64,000 bases of DNA from Mycobacterium aquaticum (lineage in GTDB: Bacteria; Actinomycetota; Actinomycetes; Mycobacteriales; Mycobacteriaceae), in NCBI RefSeq assembly GCF_002086485.1, contig NZ_MVHF01000014.1, forward strand, positions 1 to 64,000, in the 5' to 3' direction. Shown here in pieces: positions 25,720-34,652 of this stretch. The position numbers and the translations under genes were made by a program. A model generated the notes under the pieces. It had not been told where the DNA came from. It did no database searches and saw only the letters and a list, made by a program, of their open reading frames with translations. The number at the start of each line of letters is the position of its first letter. Position 1 is the stretch's first letter.

Positions 25720-26586
25720 CTACTTGATGGCGCCGAAGGACAGACCACGAACCAGCTTGTTCTGCGCGATCCAGCCCGCGAGAACCACCGGAAGCGCGGC
25801 CATCGTCGCCGCCGCGCACAGCTTGGCCCAGTACAGGCCCTCACCCGCGATGAAGCCGACCAGGAACACCGGCATGGTCTGGGCTTGCACCGCAGTGAGA
25901 TTCACCGCGAAGAAGAACTCGTTCCAGGCGAAGATCACGCAGATCAGTGCCGTGGCCGCGATTCCGGGTGAGACGAGCGGCAGGATCACCTCCCGCACCG
26001 AGCGCCAGGTGCTGGCGCCGTCGAGGCTCGCGGCCTCCAAGAGTTCACCGGGCACCTCCAGGAAGAAGGACCGCATCATCCATACCGCGATCGGCAGGTT
26101 CATCGAGGTGTACAGGATGATCAGTGCCCAGATGTTGTCCAGCAGACCGATGTTCGACACGATCACGTACAGCGGGATGATCGCCGCGACGATCGGCAGC
26201 ATCTTGGTGCTCATGAAGAAGAACAGCGCGTCCTGGGTTTTGCGCACCGGTTTGAGGGACAGCGCGAAGGCGGCCGGGATACCCAGGGCCAGCACCAGGA
26301 CCGTGGACACCGTGGTGGCGTAGAGGGAGTTCAGCAGGCTGGTCCCGACGCCGTTGGCGAACACCGCCTTGAACTCGTCGAGGGTCGGCACGAAGAAGAT
26401 CTTCGGCGTTGTGGTGTAGGCGTCGACCTCCTGTTTGAAGGCGGTCAGCACCATCCAGAACACCGGGAAGAAGAATCCCAAGCCGACGATCCAGGCCACC
26501 ACGCCCCACGGATCGAACTTGCGCCGCTTGACTTTTCCGTTGTTGGCCGCCGTTTCCGGCGTCGCGCTCGTCGTGACGGTACTCAT
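25720..26586 (-). CDS. Carbohydrate/polyol ABC transporter permease (MalG type)
   Basis: A 288-residue permease with six predicted helices and the EAA loop (LLEAASLDGASTWRSVREVILP, around residues 190-212), which docks on the ATPase. The short hydrophilic N-terminus before TM1 is usual for MalG-like subunits. Its ATG overlaps the last base of the upstream MalF-type gene, so translation is coupled. Together with the upstream permease it forms the membrane channel; a polyol substrate is inferred from the adjoining mannitol-type dehydrogenase and kinase. Confidence 0.92.
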   Translation of the reverse strand: MSTVTTSATPETAANNGKVKRRKFDPWGVVAWIVGLGFFFPVFWMVLTAFKQEVDAYTTTPKIFFVPTLDEFKAVFANGVGTSLLNSLYATTVSTVLVLALGIPAAFALSLKPVRKTQDALFFFMSTKMLPIVAAIIPLYVIVSNIGLLDNIWALIILYTSMNLPIAVWMMRSFFLEVPGELLEAASLDGASTWRSVREVILPLVSPGIAATALICVIFAWNEFFFAVNLTAVQAQTMPVFLVGFIAGEGLYWAKLCAAATMAALPVVLAGWIAQNKLVRGLSFGAIK

Positions 26587-27557
26587 CAGGCCGCCTCCTC
26601 CTTGCCCGTGAACGATTTGAAGATCAATCGCAGTGCGAAGCTCGCGATGATCATCGTGAAGATCACGACGATCACGCCCATCGCGGCGGCCTGGCCGATG
26701 TCGAAGCCCAGGAACGCGCGCTGGTAGATGTAGAACGGCAGGTTCGCACTCGCGGTACCCGGCCCGCCCTGGGTCATCATGTAGATGGCGTCGAAGGTGT
26801 TGACCAGGTAGATCGCCCCGAGCACGGTGCCCAGTTCGATGAACCGCCGCAGATGCGGCAACGTCAGTTCACGGAACAGTTGGAACGCACCGGCTCCGTC
26901 GACCCGGCCGGCTTCCAGGATGTCGCGCGGCATGGACTGCAGGCCCGCGAGGATCAGCAGCATCATGAACGGGGTCCACTGCCACACCAGGGCGATGATG
27001 ATCGAGGTCAGCGGGAATTGGCTGACCCAGTCGACGTGTTTGAGCCCCAGCGGGGACAGCACCCAGTTGATGATGCCGAACACCGGGTCGAGCATCGCGG
27101 TCTTCCACATCAGTGCTCCCGCAACGGGTGTCACGAGGAACGGGGTGATGAGCAGCGTGCGCACGATGCCGCGGCCGAGGAACACCCGGTCCAGCAGCAG
27201 TGCCAGGGCCAGCCCGATGATCACCGAGAGCAGCACGGTCGCGACGATGATGACCACCGTGTTGATCGCCACCTGCCAGAAGGTGCCGTCCTTGATGACG
27301 TCGAGGTAGTTCTGCAGCCCGACGAAGTGCCGGGAGCCCGGCCGAACCAGGTTCCACGACAGGGTCGAGTAGTACAGCGTGAACAGGAATGGGATCTGGG
27401 TGACGATGATCATGAAGATCAGCGCAGGCAGCAGAGGCCCGCGGCGGCGCCAACCCTCGGCCCGCGACACTCCCGGATCCTGCTTCTCTTTGATCCGTGC
27501 GACGTGCTCGGCCTCGGTCAGCGAATCGGCTTCGGCCGGTAACTGACTGGTTGTCAT
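26586..27557 (-). CDS. Carbohydrate/polyol ABC transporter permease (MalF type)
   Basis: A 323-residue permease with six or seven helices. The cytoplasmic N-terminal 45 residues are followed by a first helix (LLPALIFMIIVTQIPFLF), and the EAA loop DILEAGRVDGAGAFQLFREL lies near residue 230. The segment YLVNTFDAIYMMTQGGPG near 265 is common to sugar permeases. It overlaps the substrate-binding-protein gene by 4 bp at its start and the MalG-type gene at its end, giving a tightly coupled operon. Confidence 0.92.
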   Translation of the reverse strand: MTTSQLPAEADSLTEAEHVARIKEKQDPGVSRAEGWRRRGPLLPALIFMIIVTQIPFLFTLYYSTLSWNLVRPGSRHFVGLQNYLDVIKDGTFWQVAINTVVIIVATVLLSVIIGLALALLLDRVFLGRGIVRTLLITPFLVTPVAGALMWKTAMLDPVFGIINWVLSPLGLKHVDWVSQFPLTSIIIALVWQWTPFMMLLILAGLQSMPRDILEAGRVDGAGAFQLFRELTLPHLRRFIELGTVLGAIYLVNTFDAIYMMTQGGPGTASANLPFYIYQRAFLGFDIGQAAAMGVIVVIFTMIIASFALRLIFKSFTGKEEAA

Positions 27558-28897
27558 GGCTTCTCCTGGTAGGTCTTGCCGACGACTTCTGCGTACTTCT
27601 GTGACTGTTCGAGCGCGTCGGCGACGGACTTCTGGCCGGCGATCGCCGCGCTGATCTGCTGGCTCACCCGGGTTCCCAGGTCCTGGAATTCCGGGATGGC
27701 CAGGAACTGCACCCCGGTGTAGGGCACCGGTTGCACGGTCGGCTTGGCGGGAGTGGCGCCCTCGATCGAGTCGAGTGTCACCTGGCCGAATGCCTTTGCC
27801 GCTTCCTTATATTGAGGAATCTGGTAGGTCGAGAGCCGGCTGCCCGGTGGTACCCGTGCCCAGCCCAACTGCTCGCCGACCAGCTTGATGTAGTTCTGGT
27901 CGGTCATCCAGGAGATGAATTTCCATGCGGCGTCGGGCTTGTCGCTGCTCTTGGGGATTCCCAGCGCCCAGGTGTAGAGCCATCCGGAGTTGGGCTTCTC
28001 GACCGTCGGCGCCATCGCGTAGCCGACCTTGCCGACCACCTTCGAGGACGCGGGGTCCTCCAGCACCGAAACCGCCGACGTCGCGTCGTACCACATCGCG
28101 GCCCGGCCTTGGGCGAACTGTGTGGCGCATTCGCCGAAACCGCTTGTCGCGGCGCCGGGTTCGCCGTGGTTGCGGACCAGGTCGACGTAGAAGTTGACGG
28201 CCTTCTCCACCTCGGGGCTGGTGAGCTGGGCGTTCCATTTCTCGTCGTACCAGCGGCCGCCGAAGGTGTTGATGACGGTGTCCAGCGGGGCCAGCACCTC
28301 ACCCCAGCCGGGCTTGCCGCGCAGGCAGATGCCGACCATGTCCTGGCTGTCGAGTTTGGCCGCGGCGTCGGCGACCTGCTGCCAGGTCGGGTTGTGCGGC
28401 ATCTCGATCCCGGCCTGCTCGAACAGGTCCTTGCGGTACATCAGGAACGAGGATTCGCCGTAGAACGGCACCGCATACATGTTGCCCTTGTACGACAGCG
28501 ACTCGCGCAGCGACGGGATGAAGTCGTTCTCGTCATAGCCCGGAGTGTTGCGTGCGTAGTCGGAAAGGTTGACCAGCCAGCCGTTTTCGGCCCATTGCGG
28601 GGCTTCGTAGTTGCTGATCATCACGACGTCGAATTCGCCGCCACCCATCGCCGTCGACGCGGTGATCTTGGCCCGGGCCTGGTTCTCCGACAGCGTGACG
28701 AACCGCAGTTTGATGTCGGGGTTGGCGGCCTCGAACCGGTTGGCCAGCGAGCGGGCGTCGGTCATCTGGGAGTTCGACACCATCGCGATCGTCACGGTCT
28801 GATCGGTGGCGCCGAGCGACCCGGCCCCGGCACAACCTGCCGTCAGGGCCAGCCCGGCCGCCGCGACGACCGCGGCCAGCTTCCTTGCGAATCTCAT
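27554..28897 (-). CDS. ABC transporter substrate-binding lipoprotein (polyol/sugar)
   Basis: A 447-residue extracellular solute-binding protein of the family-1 sugar type. The N-terminus is a lipoprotein signal (basic MRFARK, hydrophobic core, lipobox LTAGC near residue 24), so the mature protein is anchored outside the cytoplasmic membrane. The body contains VVMISNYEAPQWAENGWL and PFYGESSFLMYRKDLFEQAG, usual hinge and binding segments. GAGG precedes ATG 28897. Co-location with a mannitol-type dehydrogenase suggests a hexitol or pentitol ligand, but the exact sugar cannot be told. Confidence 0.92.
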   Translation of the reverse strand: MRFARKLAAVVAAAGLALTAGCAGAGSLGATDQTVTIAMVSNSQMTDARSLANRFEAANPDIKLRFVTLSENQARAKITASTAMGGGEFDVVMISNYEAPQWAENGWLVNLSDYARNTPGYDENDFIPSLRESLSYKGNMYAVPFYGESSFLMYRKDLFEQAGIEMPHNPTWQQVADAAAKLDSQDMVGICLRGKPGWGEVLAPLDTVINTFGGRWYDEKWNAQLTSPEVEKAVNFYVDLVRNHGEPGAATSGFGECATQFAQGRAAMWYDATSAVSVLEDPASSKVVGKVGYAMAPTVEKPNSGWLYTWALGIPKSSDKPDAAWKFISWMTDQNYIKLVGEQLGWARVPPGSRLSTYQIPQYKEAAKAFGQVTLDSIEGATPAKPTVQPVPYTGVQFLAIPEFQDLGTRVSQQISAAIAGQKSVADALEQSQKYAEVVGKTYQEKP

Positions 28898-28904
28898 GGC
28901 AACC

Positions 28905-29834
28905 TCATTTCTGCGCCAACAACCAACGGGCGCAATCGATATCGCATACCAACAGCCGGGCCAGCTTGCCGCGCAGGGCACCGAGGATGGCCTGGTACTT
29001 GCCGGCGCCGCCGGAGACCAGGATGGTTTTCTCGCACGTGCGGATGTCTTCCAGCGGCACCGACATCGCGCGCTGCTGCAGTTCGTGGTGAACGGGCTCA
29101 CCATGGGCGTTGAAGAAGCGACCGCCGATCTCGCCGACGGCGCCCTGGGAGACGAGTTCGTCGAGCATCCGGATGTCCAGGAAGCTGCCCTCGAACAGCG
29201 TCGTGGAGGTCGATACCGCGCCAACCCCGAACAGCATGGTGTCGGCGCTCCGGCCGGCGTCGAGCGTGCGCGAGATGACCGAATCCCCGCGCATCGAGAC
29301 CACGGTCGCCGGGTCGGCGTAGAGCGGGGCGGGCAGCCGGAAGGTCTCGGCGCGCAGAGTGTCCGCGCACCGCGTCAGGATCTGCTCGATGCCGGTCTGA
29401 TACGCGGCGGTGGACATGGCGCCGTCGAGCTGAACCACCGCACGGCAACTCGCCACGCCCGGCACCAGCGCGCTCGCGACACTGACCTGCTCTGGGCCCC
29501 AGGTGAAACCGAGTACGTCGGCGGCGGCGATGCGCCGCATCAGCAGGGCGGCGCCGGCCCGTCCGGCGTTGGCCGCGACCACCGCCTCGGTGAGCCCGAA
29601 GCGCCGTTCGAGTTCGCGTTCCTCGTCGGCGTGCAGGTCTTCGCTCAGGCCGGGAGGAACCACGACCTCGACGCGCACCAGGCCGTTGGCCTTGGCCTTG
29701 GCGACCAGGCGCCCTGCGGTCGGGCGGGAGACCCCGAGCCGTGCTGCGATCTCGGCCTGGGTGAGGCCGTCGAGGTAATACAGCGAGGCCGCACGCAGAG
29801 CGAGTCGTAGATCCTCTGGTGTCGGTGCAGACAC
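28905..29834 (-). CDS. SorC/DeoR-family sugar-binding transcriptional regulator
   Basis: A 309-residue regulator with an N-terminal helix-turn-helix (LDGLTQAEIAARLGVSRPTAG, residues about 20-40) and a C-terminal SorC sugar-phosphate-binding domain (VLGFTWGPEQVSVASAL near residue 110, DTMLFGVGAV near 200, ILVSGGAGKY near 275). These proteins respond to phosphorylated sugars. It heads the transporter operon (7 bp to the next start) and faces the dehydrogenase/kinase operon across an intergenic region with two repeats, so it probably controls both arms. GTG 29834 has GAGG upstream. Confidence 0.9.
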   Translation of the reverse strand: MSAPTPEDLRLALRAASLYYLDGLTQAEIAARLGVSRPTAGRLVAKAKANGLVRVEVVVPPGLSEDLHADEERELERRFGLTEAVVAANAGRAGAALLMRRIAAADVLGFTWGPEQVSVASALVPGVASCRAVVQLDGAMSTAAYQTGIEQILTRCADTLRAETFRLPAPLYADPATVVSMRGDSVISRTLDAGRSADTMLFGVGAVSTSTTLFEGSFLDIRMLDELVSQGAVGEIGGRFFNAHGEPVHHELQQRAMSVPLEDIRTCEKTILVSGGAGKYQAILGALRGKLARLLVCDIDCARWLLAQK

Positions 29835-29856
29835 TGGACCTCACTTCCCGATAGTG

Positions 29857-29890
29857 TGAGCAGATGCTCATGGGTGCGAGTAGATGCTCA
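29857..29890. promoter_or_regulatory. Paired direct repeats, candidate SorC operators
   Basis: TGAGCAGATGCTCA (29857-29870, itself an inverted repeat with 6-bp arms) recurs as CGAGTAGATGCTCA (29877-29890). The copies start exactly 20 bp apart, about two helical turns, in the 66-bp gap between the divergent SorC regulator and the polyol dehydrogenase. Confidence 0.65.
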
Positions 29891-29900
29891 TCACGCTAAC

Positions 29901-31322
29901 ATGACAGATGTGACGCACACAACATCCGCTACGCAAAAGCCCACCGCGGCGCGCCCCAACTACCACCGCGACCAGGTACAGGTCGGCATCGTGCACTTCG
30001 GCGTCGGCGGGTTCCATCGCGCACATCAGGCGATGTACATCGACCGGCTGCTGCAGAAGGGTTTGGCCACCGAATGGGGCATCTGCGGCGTCGGAGTGTT
30101 GCCGTCGGACCGCAAGATGGCCAACGTCATGGCCGCCCAGGACGGGCTCTACACCCTGATGCTGGTGCACCCCGACGGCACCCGCGAGGCCCGCGTGATC
30201 GGATCCATCGTCGACTACCGCTACGCCCCCGACGATCCCGAAGGTGTCGTCGAACTCCTGGCCGGCCCGTCCACCCGGATCATCTCGTTGACCATCACCG
30301 AGGGTGGCTACAATCTGGACTCCGTGTCGCCCGACGAGGTCAACGTATTCGGTCTGGTGACCGACGCGTTGGCGCTGCGGCGCGACCGTGGCATTCCCGC
30401 ACCGACCATCGTGTCGTGCGACAACATCGAGGGCAACGGCGACATGGCGCGGCACACGTTCACCACCTACGCCGACCGGGTCCATCCGGGCCTCGGCGAA
30501 TGGATCAGCACCCATACGCGCTTCCCCAACGCGATGGTGGACCGCATCACCCCGGTCACCACGCCCGAGGTCATCGAGACGGTGCACTCGGAGTTCGGCA
30601 TCAACGATCAGTGGCCGGTGGTGGCCGAGCCGTTCACGTCCTGGGTGCTGGAGGATTCATTCTCCGACGGCCGTCCTCCGTTGGAGGAGGCCGGCGTGCT
30701 CATGGTCGACGATGTGACGCCCTACGAGCTGATGAAGCTGCGGCTGCTCAATGCCGGTCATCAGGCGCTCTGCTACTTCGGCTACCTCGCCGGGTACCGC
30801 CTGGTGCACGACGCGGCCGCCGACCCGCTGTTCGCCGAATTCCTGTTGGACTACATGGATTCCGAGGGCACACCGACACTCGAGCCCGTCCCGGGCATCG
30901 ACCTCGACGACTACAAGCGCACGCTGATCGAGCGTTTCGCCAACCCCGGCGTGCGCGACACCATCGTGCGGTTGTGCTTCGGCTCGTCGGACCGGATCCC
31001 GAAGTGGCTGCTACCGGTCATCCGGGAGAACCTGAGGACCGGTGCGCCGATTCGCCTGTCGGCGGCCGTGGTGGCCAGCTGGGCGCGCTACGCCGAGGGC
31101 GTCGACGAACAAGGCGAACCGATCAACGTCGAGGACGCCCTGGCGGAGACGCTCGTACCGCTGGCCCGGTCGCAGCGCGAGAACCCGACCGCCTTCATCG
31201 AATACACCCCCTTGTTCGGCGACCTCGCGTCCGAGCCCCGGTTCGTCGAGGCCTATCTGTGGGCGCTGGATTCCCTGCATCGCGTCGGCGCCCGAGCCAC
31301 TCTGGAGGCATTGCGATCATGA
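29901..31322 (+). CDS. Mannitol-2-dehydrogenase-type polyol dehydrogenase
   Basis: A 473-residue member of the polyol-specific long-chain dehydrogenase family. The NAD-binding segment VHFGVGGFHRAHQA is near residue 35 and SCDNIEGNGD near 175. The catalytic KxxxxNxxH motif is complete: Lys279, Asn284 and His287. The family oxidises mannitol, arabitol or related polyols to the 2-keto sugar in the cytosol. ATG 29901 has no clear Shine-Dalgarno sequence and lies 10 bp after the second operator repeat, suggesting a leaderless transcript. It overlaps the kinase gene by 4 bp. Confidence 0.92.
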   Translation: MTDVTHTTSATQKPTAARPNYHRDQVQVGIVHFGVGGFHRAHQAMYIDRLLQKGLATEWGICGVGVLPSDRKMANVMAAQDGLYTLMLVHPDGTREARVIGSIVDYRYAPDDPEGVVELLAGPSTRIISLTITEGGYNLDSVSPDEVNVFGLVTDALALRRDRGIPAPTIVSCDNIEGNGDMARHTFTTYADRVHPGLGEWISTHTRFPNAMVDRITPVTTPEVIETVHSEFGINDQWPVVAEPFTSWVLEDSFSDGRPPLEEAGVLMVDDVTPYELMKLRLLNAGHQALCYFGYLAGYRLVHDAAADPLFAEFLLDYMDSEGTPTLEPVPGIDLDDYKRTLIERFANPGVRDTIVRLCFGSSDRIPKWLLPVIRENLRTGAPIRLSAAVVASWARYAEGVDEQGEPINVEDALAETLVPLARSQRENPTAFIEYTPLFGDLASEPRFVEAYLWALDSLHRVGARATLEALRS

Positions 31323-32233
31323 ACCGAGCTCTCGTCATCGGCGAAGCACTGGTGGACATCGTCAAGCGAGGCGGCGCCATCACCAGCGAGCACGTCGGCG
31401 GCAGCCCACTCAACGTGGCACTCGGGCTGGCCCGGCTGGGCCGCGACGTCGACTTCCTCACCCACATCGCCGACGATCCCCACGGCCGACGCATCGCTGA
31501 GTACGCCAAAGCCGTTGGGGTCGACCTCGTTTCGGGCAGCATGACCGCGAAACGCACCCCCACGGCGCAGGTCACCCTCAAGAACGGCTCGCCGAGCTAC
31601 ACCTTCGACCTGGAGTGGCAACTCTCCGGCACAGCCGAGGTGGGTCCCCCGCTGGTCGCGCACACCGGTTCCATCGCCGCGGTGCTGGAGCCCGGGTGCC
31701 GGGCGGTGGCCGCGCTGCTCGACGCGTACCACCTGTCGGCCACCATCACATTCGATCCGAACGTGCGGCCGGTTTTGATCACCGATGAGGACGCGGCGCG
31801 GGGCCGTATCGAACGCCTCGTGGAACACTCCGACATCGTCAAGGTCAGCGATGAGGACCTGCGCTGGATCGACAAGCGGAGCTCCCCGGAGAAGATCGCG
31901 CGCGCCTGGCTGTCCATGGGTCCCTCGATCGTCGCGGTGACCGAGGGCCCCGAAGGTGCGTTCGCGTTGTGCGAGGCGGGAATGGTGCGGGTGCCCTCCC
32001 GGGCGGTCGAGGTGGTGGACACCGTGGGAGCCGGCGACGCGTTCATGGCCGGGCTCATCGACGCCCTTTGGGAACAGGGCCTGCTGGGCGCCGACAAGCG
32101 CCGCCACCTGCGCGCGATCAGCCCCGACGCACTGGAAGACGCCCTCATCCGGGCCTCGCGCGCATCGGCCTGGACGGTCGCTCGAGCAGGTGCCGACCTG
32201 CCCGATCGCGACGCGTTGAGCCATCCCGGGTAG
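31319..32233 (+). CDS. PfkB-family carbohydrate kinase (fructokinase or ketose kinase)
   Basis: A 304-residue ribokinase/PfkB enzyme. The N-terminal strand ALVIGEALVDIV and the first signature EHVGGSPLNVALGLARLGRD (near residue 24) are followed by the second signature VDTVGAGDAFMAGL near residue 236, whose Asp is the catalytic base. It overlaps the polyol dehydrogenase by ATGA and has GGAGG upstream, so it most likely phosphorylates the ketose that enzyme makes (fructose from mannitol or sorbitol, xylulose from arabitol). Ku starts 22 bp after its stop codon. Confidence 0.9.
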   Translation: MNRALVIGEALVDIVKRGGAITSEHVGGSPLNVALGLARLGRDVDFLTHIADDPHGRRIAEYAKAVGVDLVSGSMTAKRTPTAQVTLKNGSPSYTFDLEWQLSGTAEVGPPLVAHTGSIAAVLEPGCRAVAALLDAYHLSATITFDPNVRPVLITDEDAARGRIERLVEHSDIVKVSDEDLRWIDKRSSPEKIARAWLSMGPSIVAVTEGPEGAFALCEAGMVRVPSRAVEVVDTVGAGDAFMAGLIDALWEQGLLGADKRRHLRAISPDALEDALIRASRASAWTVARAGADLPDRDALSHPG

Positions 32234-32255
32234 CCCTGTGGGCCATACTGGGCAA

Positions 32256-33182
32256 ATGCGATCCATCTGGAAGGGTTCGATCGCCTTCGGCCTGGTGAAC
32301 GTACCGGTCAAGGTCTACAGCGCGACCGAGGACCACGACATCAAGTTCCATCAGGTGCACGCCAAGGACAACGGGCGCATCCGATACAAGCGGGTATGCG
32401 AGGTGTGCGGCGAGGTCGTCGAATTCCGGGACATCAACAAGGCCTATGAATCCGACGACGGGCAGATGGTGGTGATCACCGACGAGGACATCGCCACCCT
32501 GCCCGAGGAACGCAGCCGCGAGATCGAAGTGGTCGAGTTCATCCCGGCCGAACAGCTCGACCCACTGATGTACGACAAGAGCTACTTCCTCGAGCCCGAT
32601 TCCAAGTCCTCCAAGTCCTATGTGCTGCTGGCCAAGACTCTCGCCGAGACCGAGCGCGTGGCCATCGTGCACTTCTCGCTGCGCAACAAGACCCGGCTCG
32701 CGGCGTTGCGGGTCAAGGATTTCTCCAAGCGCAACGTGATGGTGATCCATACCCTGCTGTGGCCAGACGAGATCCGCGACCCCGATTTCCCGGTGCTGGA
32801 CAAGGACGTCGAGATCAAGCCCGCCGAACTGAAGATGGCAGGCCAGGTGGTCGAGTCGATGACCGACGACTTCCACCCCGATCAGTTCCGCGACGACTAC
32901 CAGGCTCAGCTCTACGAGCTGGTACAGGCGAAACTCGAAGGCGGCGAGGCATTCTCGGTCGAGGAGCAGCCGGCAGATCTCGATGAGACCGAGGATGTCT
33001 CCGACCTGCTCGCCAAGCTCGAGGCCTCGGTGAAGGCCCGCAAGGGCGGCGGTTCGGCCAAGTCGGACAAGGACTCCGACGAAGACTCCGATGACGCAGA
33101 GGCCAAGCCCGCCAGGAAGGCACCGGCGAAAAAGGCTGCCGCCAAAAAGGCTCCAGCGAAGAAGGCCGCCGCGAAGAAGTAA
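32256..33182 (+). CDS. ku: Ku DNA-end-binding protein (NHEJ)
   Basis: A 308-residue bacterial Ku. It starts MRSIWKGSIAFGLVNVPVKVY, the hallmark N-terminus, and contains YKRVCEVCGEVVE near residue 45 and FSLRNKTRLAALR near 145; the ring-forming core ends near residue 230. The C-terminal 50 residues are an acidic stretch (SDKDSDEDSDD) followed by a lysine/alanine tail (KAPAKKAAAKK repeated), an extension seen in fast-growing mycobacteria and thought to aid DNA binding. It recruits LigD at double-strand breaks. It lies only 22 bp after the polyol kinase gene. Confidence 0.96.
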   Translation: MRSIWKGSIAFGLVNVPVKVYSATEDHDIKFHQVHAKDNGRIRYKRVCEVCGEVVEFRDINKAYESDDGQMVVITDEDIATLPEERSREIEVVEFIPAEQLDPLMYDKSYFLEPDSKSSKSYVLLAKTLAETERVAIVHFSLRNKTRLAALRVKDFSKRNVMVIHTLLWPDEIRDPDFPVLDKDVEIKPAELKMAGQVVESMTDDFHPDQFRDDYQAQLYELVQAKLEGGEAFSVEEQPADLDETEDVSDLLAKLEASVKARKGGGSAKSDKDSDEDSDDAEAKPARKAPAKKAAAKKAPAKKAAAKK

Positions 33183-33183
33183 G

Positions 33184-33203
33184 TAGGGTAGTCGCCTACC
33201 CTA
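33184..33203. promoter_or_regulatory. Perfect 8-bp inverted repeat after ku
   Basis: TAGGGTAG-TCGC-CTACCCTA begins 1 bp after the ku stop codon and ends 26 bp before the FAD monooxygenase start. There is no T tract, so it is more likely an operator for the downstream gene than a strong terminator, but both are possible. Confidence 0.5.
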
Positions 33204-33229
33204 GGCCCGCCCTTCCGTACGACCCGACA

Positions 33230-34645
33230 ATGCCAGCCATGGCAAAGCTGGGCGAGCACGCACTGGTCCTGGGTGGAAGCATCAGCGGTCTGCTGGCCGC
33301 CCGGGTGCTCTCGGACTTCTACGACACGGTCACCGTCGTCGAACGCGACGAGCTGTCGGCGACACCGAGCAACCGTCGAGGCGTTCCGCAGGGCCGGCAT
33401 GTCCACGCCCTGCTGGCCCGCGGCGCCCAGACGGTCGGCGAGTTCTTTCCCGGCATCCTCGACGAACTCGCGGCCGCGGGCGCGCCGGTATGGGACGACG
33501 GCGATCTGTCGCGCTTCTACATTTCCTACGGCGGGCACCTCATGCGGCGCATCGGCCAGGCCCCGGGCACGCCGGCCGACTACAAAGAACTGGCGCTGTA
33601 CCAGCCGAGCAGGCCGCTACTGGAATGCCATGTGCGTCGTCGACTGCAGGCCATGGGCAACGTGACGATCCGCGACGGCCACGACGTCTCCGAGCTGACC
33701 GCGACCGCGGATGGTTCTCGCGTCACCGGCGCGCGCATCGCCGACCACAACGGCGGAGACGAAGAGCAGATCACCGCCGATTTCGTCATGGACGCGCGAG
33801 GCCGCGGCGCACACACCCCGGCCTGCCTGGAACGGCTCGGCTACGGACGTCCTCCCGAGGACCGCATCGTCATGCACACCACCTACGTCAGCCAGACACT
33901 GAAGATCCCGCCGGGCACCCTCGAGGAGATGCTGATCATCATCGGTCCCGTACCGGGCCGGCCCGCCGGCATGTTCCTGTTCCGCTATGAGGAAGACGTG
34001 TGGATCTTCACGGTGTTCGGGATGGTCGGCCGCGAGCCACCCCGCGACCTGCCCGGCATGCTGGCCTACGCCGACGAGTTCGCTCCCCCGCGACTCGTGG
34101 CTGCCGCGCGGGCCGGTGAGCCGATCAGCCCGGTGGTGCAGCATCGGCTCCCGTCCAGCCAGTGGCGGCGCTACGACCGCATGCAGCGATTCCCCGCGGG
34201 CCTGCTCGTGTGCGGCGACGCGATGTGTAGCTTCAACCCGATCTACGGGCAGGGCATGTCGGTGGCAGCCATGGACGCGGTGGCACTGCGGGAAGCGTTG
34301 CGTGGCGGCACCACGGACCTGTCGCGCCGCTATTTCAGAGCCGCCGCGAAATCGATCGGCGTGGCGTGGAACCTGGCGGCGGGGTCAGATCTGGCATTCC
34401 CCGAGGTCGAAGGACACCGCACGCCGTCGATGCGGGTGGCCAACCGATTCGTGCAGCGGGTACTGACGGCCTGCGAGACCGACGCCGACGTGCATGCGCA
34501 ATTCTTCAAGGTCACCGGTTTGGTAGATGCGCCCACCCGCTTGTTCCACCCGGCCTTCCTCTACCGGGTCGCCAGAGCCAACGTGCGCGGCCAGCAACAC
34601 AATTCGCGGTCGAAGCAGGCCGACCTGGCGCGGGTGGGCGATTGA
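33230..34645 (+). CDS. FAD-dependent monooxygenase/oxidoreductase
   Basis: A 471-residue flavoprotein. The N-terminal Rossmann strand is HALVLGGSISGLLAARVL, with GGSISG in place of the usual GxGxxG. DARGRGAHTP lies near residue 190, and the second FAD motif CGDAMCSFNPIYGQGMSVA near 328, as in PHBH-fold hydroxylases and geranylgeranyl-reductase-like proteins. The substrate is unknown; related mycobacterial proteins act on lipids or aromatic compounds. ATG codons at 33230 and 33239 are both usable. The palindrome at 33184-33203 may control it. It is convergent with the next hypothetical gene. Confidence 0.8.
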   Translation: MPAMAKLGEHALVLGGSISGLLAARVLSDFYDTVTVVERDELSATPSNRRGVPQGRHVHALLARGAQTVGEFFPGILDELAAAGAPVWDDGDLSRFYISYGGHLMRRIGQAPGTPADYKELALYQPSRPLLECHVRRRLQAMGNVTIRDGHDVSELTATADGSRVTGARIADHNGGDEEQITADFVMDARGRGAHTPACLERLGYGRPPEDRIVMHTTYVSQTLKIPPGTLEEMLIIIGPVPGRPAGMFLFRYEEDVWIFTVFGMVGREPPRDLPGMLAYADEFAPPRLVAAARAGEPISPVVQHRLPSSQWRRYDRMQRFPAGLLVCGDAMCSFNPIYGQGMSVAAMDAVALREALRGGTTDLSRRYFRAAAKSIGVAWNLAAGSDLAFPEVEGHRTPSMRVANRFVQRVLTACETDADVHAQFFKVTGLVDAPTRLFHPAFLYRVARANVRGQQHNSRSKQADLARVGD

Positions 34646-34652
34646 TCCCGCG

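Noticed and set aside
30074..31318. Long plus-strand open frame overlapping the polyol dehydrogenase and leading into the kinase
   Set aside because: It is the out-of-frame shadow of the dehydrogenase (Arg/Gly-rich, no motifs). The kinase proper starts at ATG 31319.
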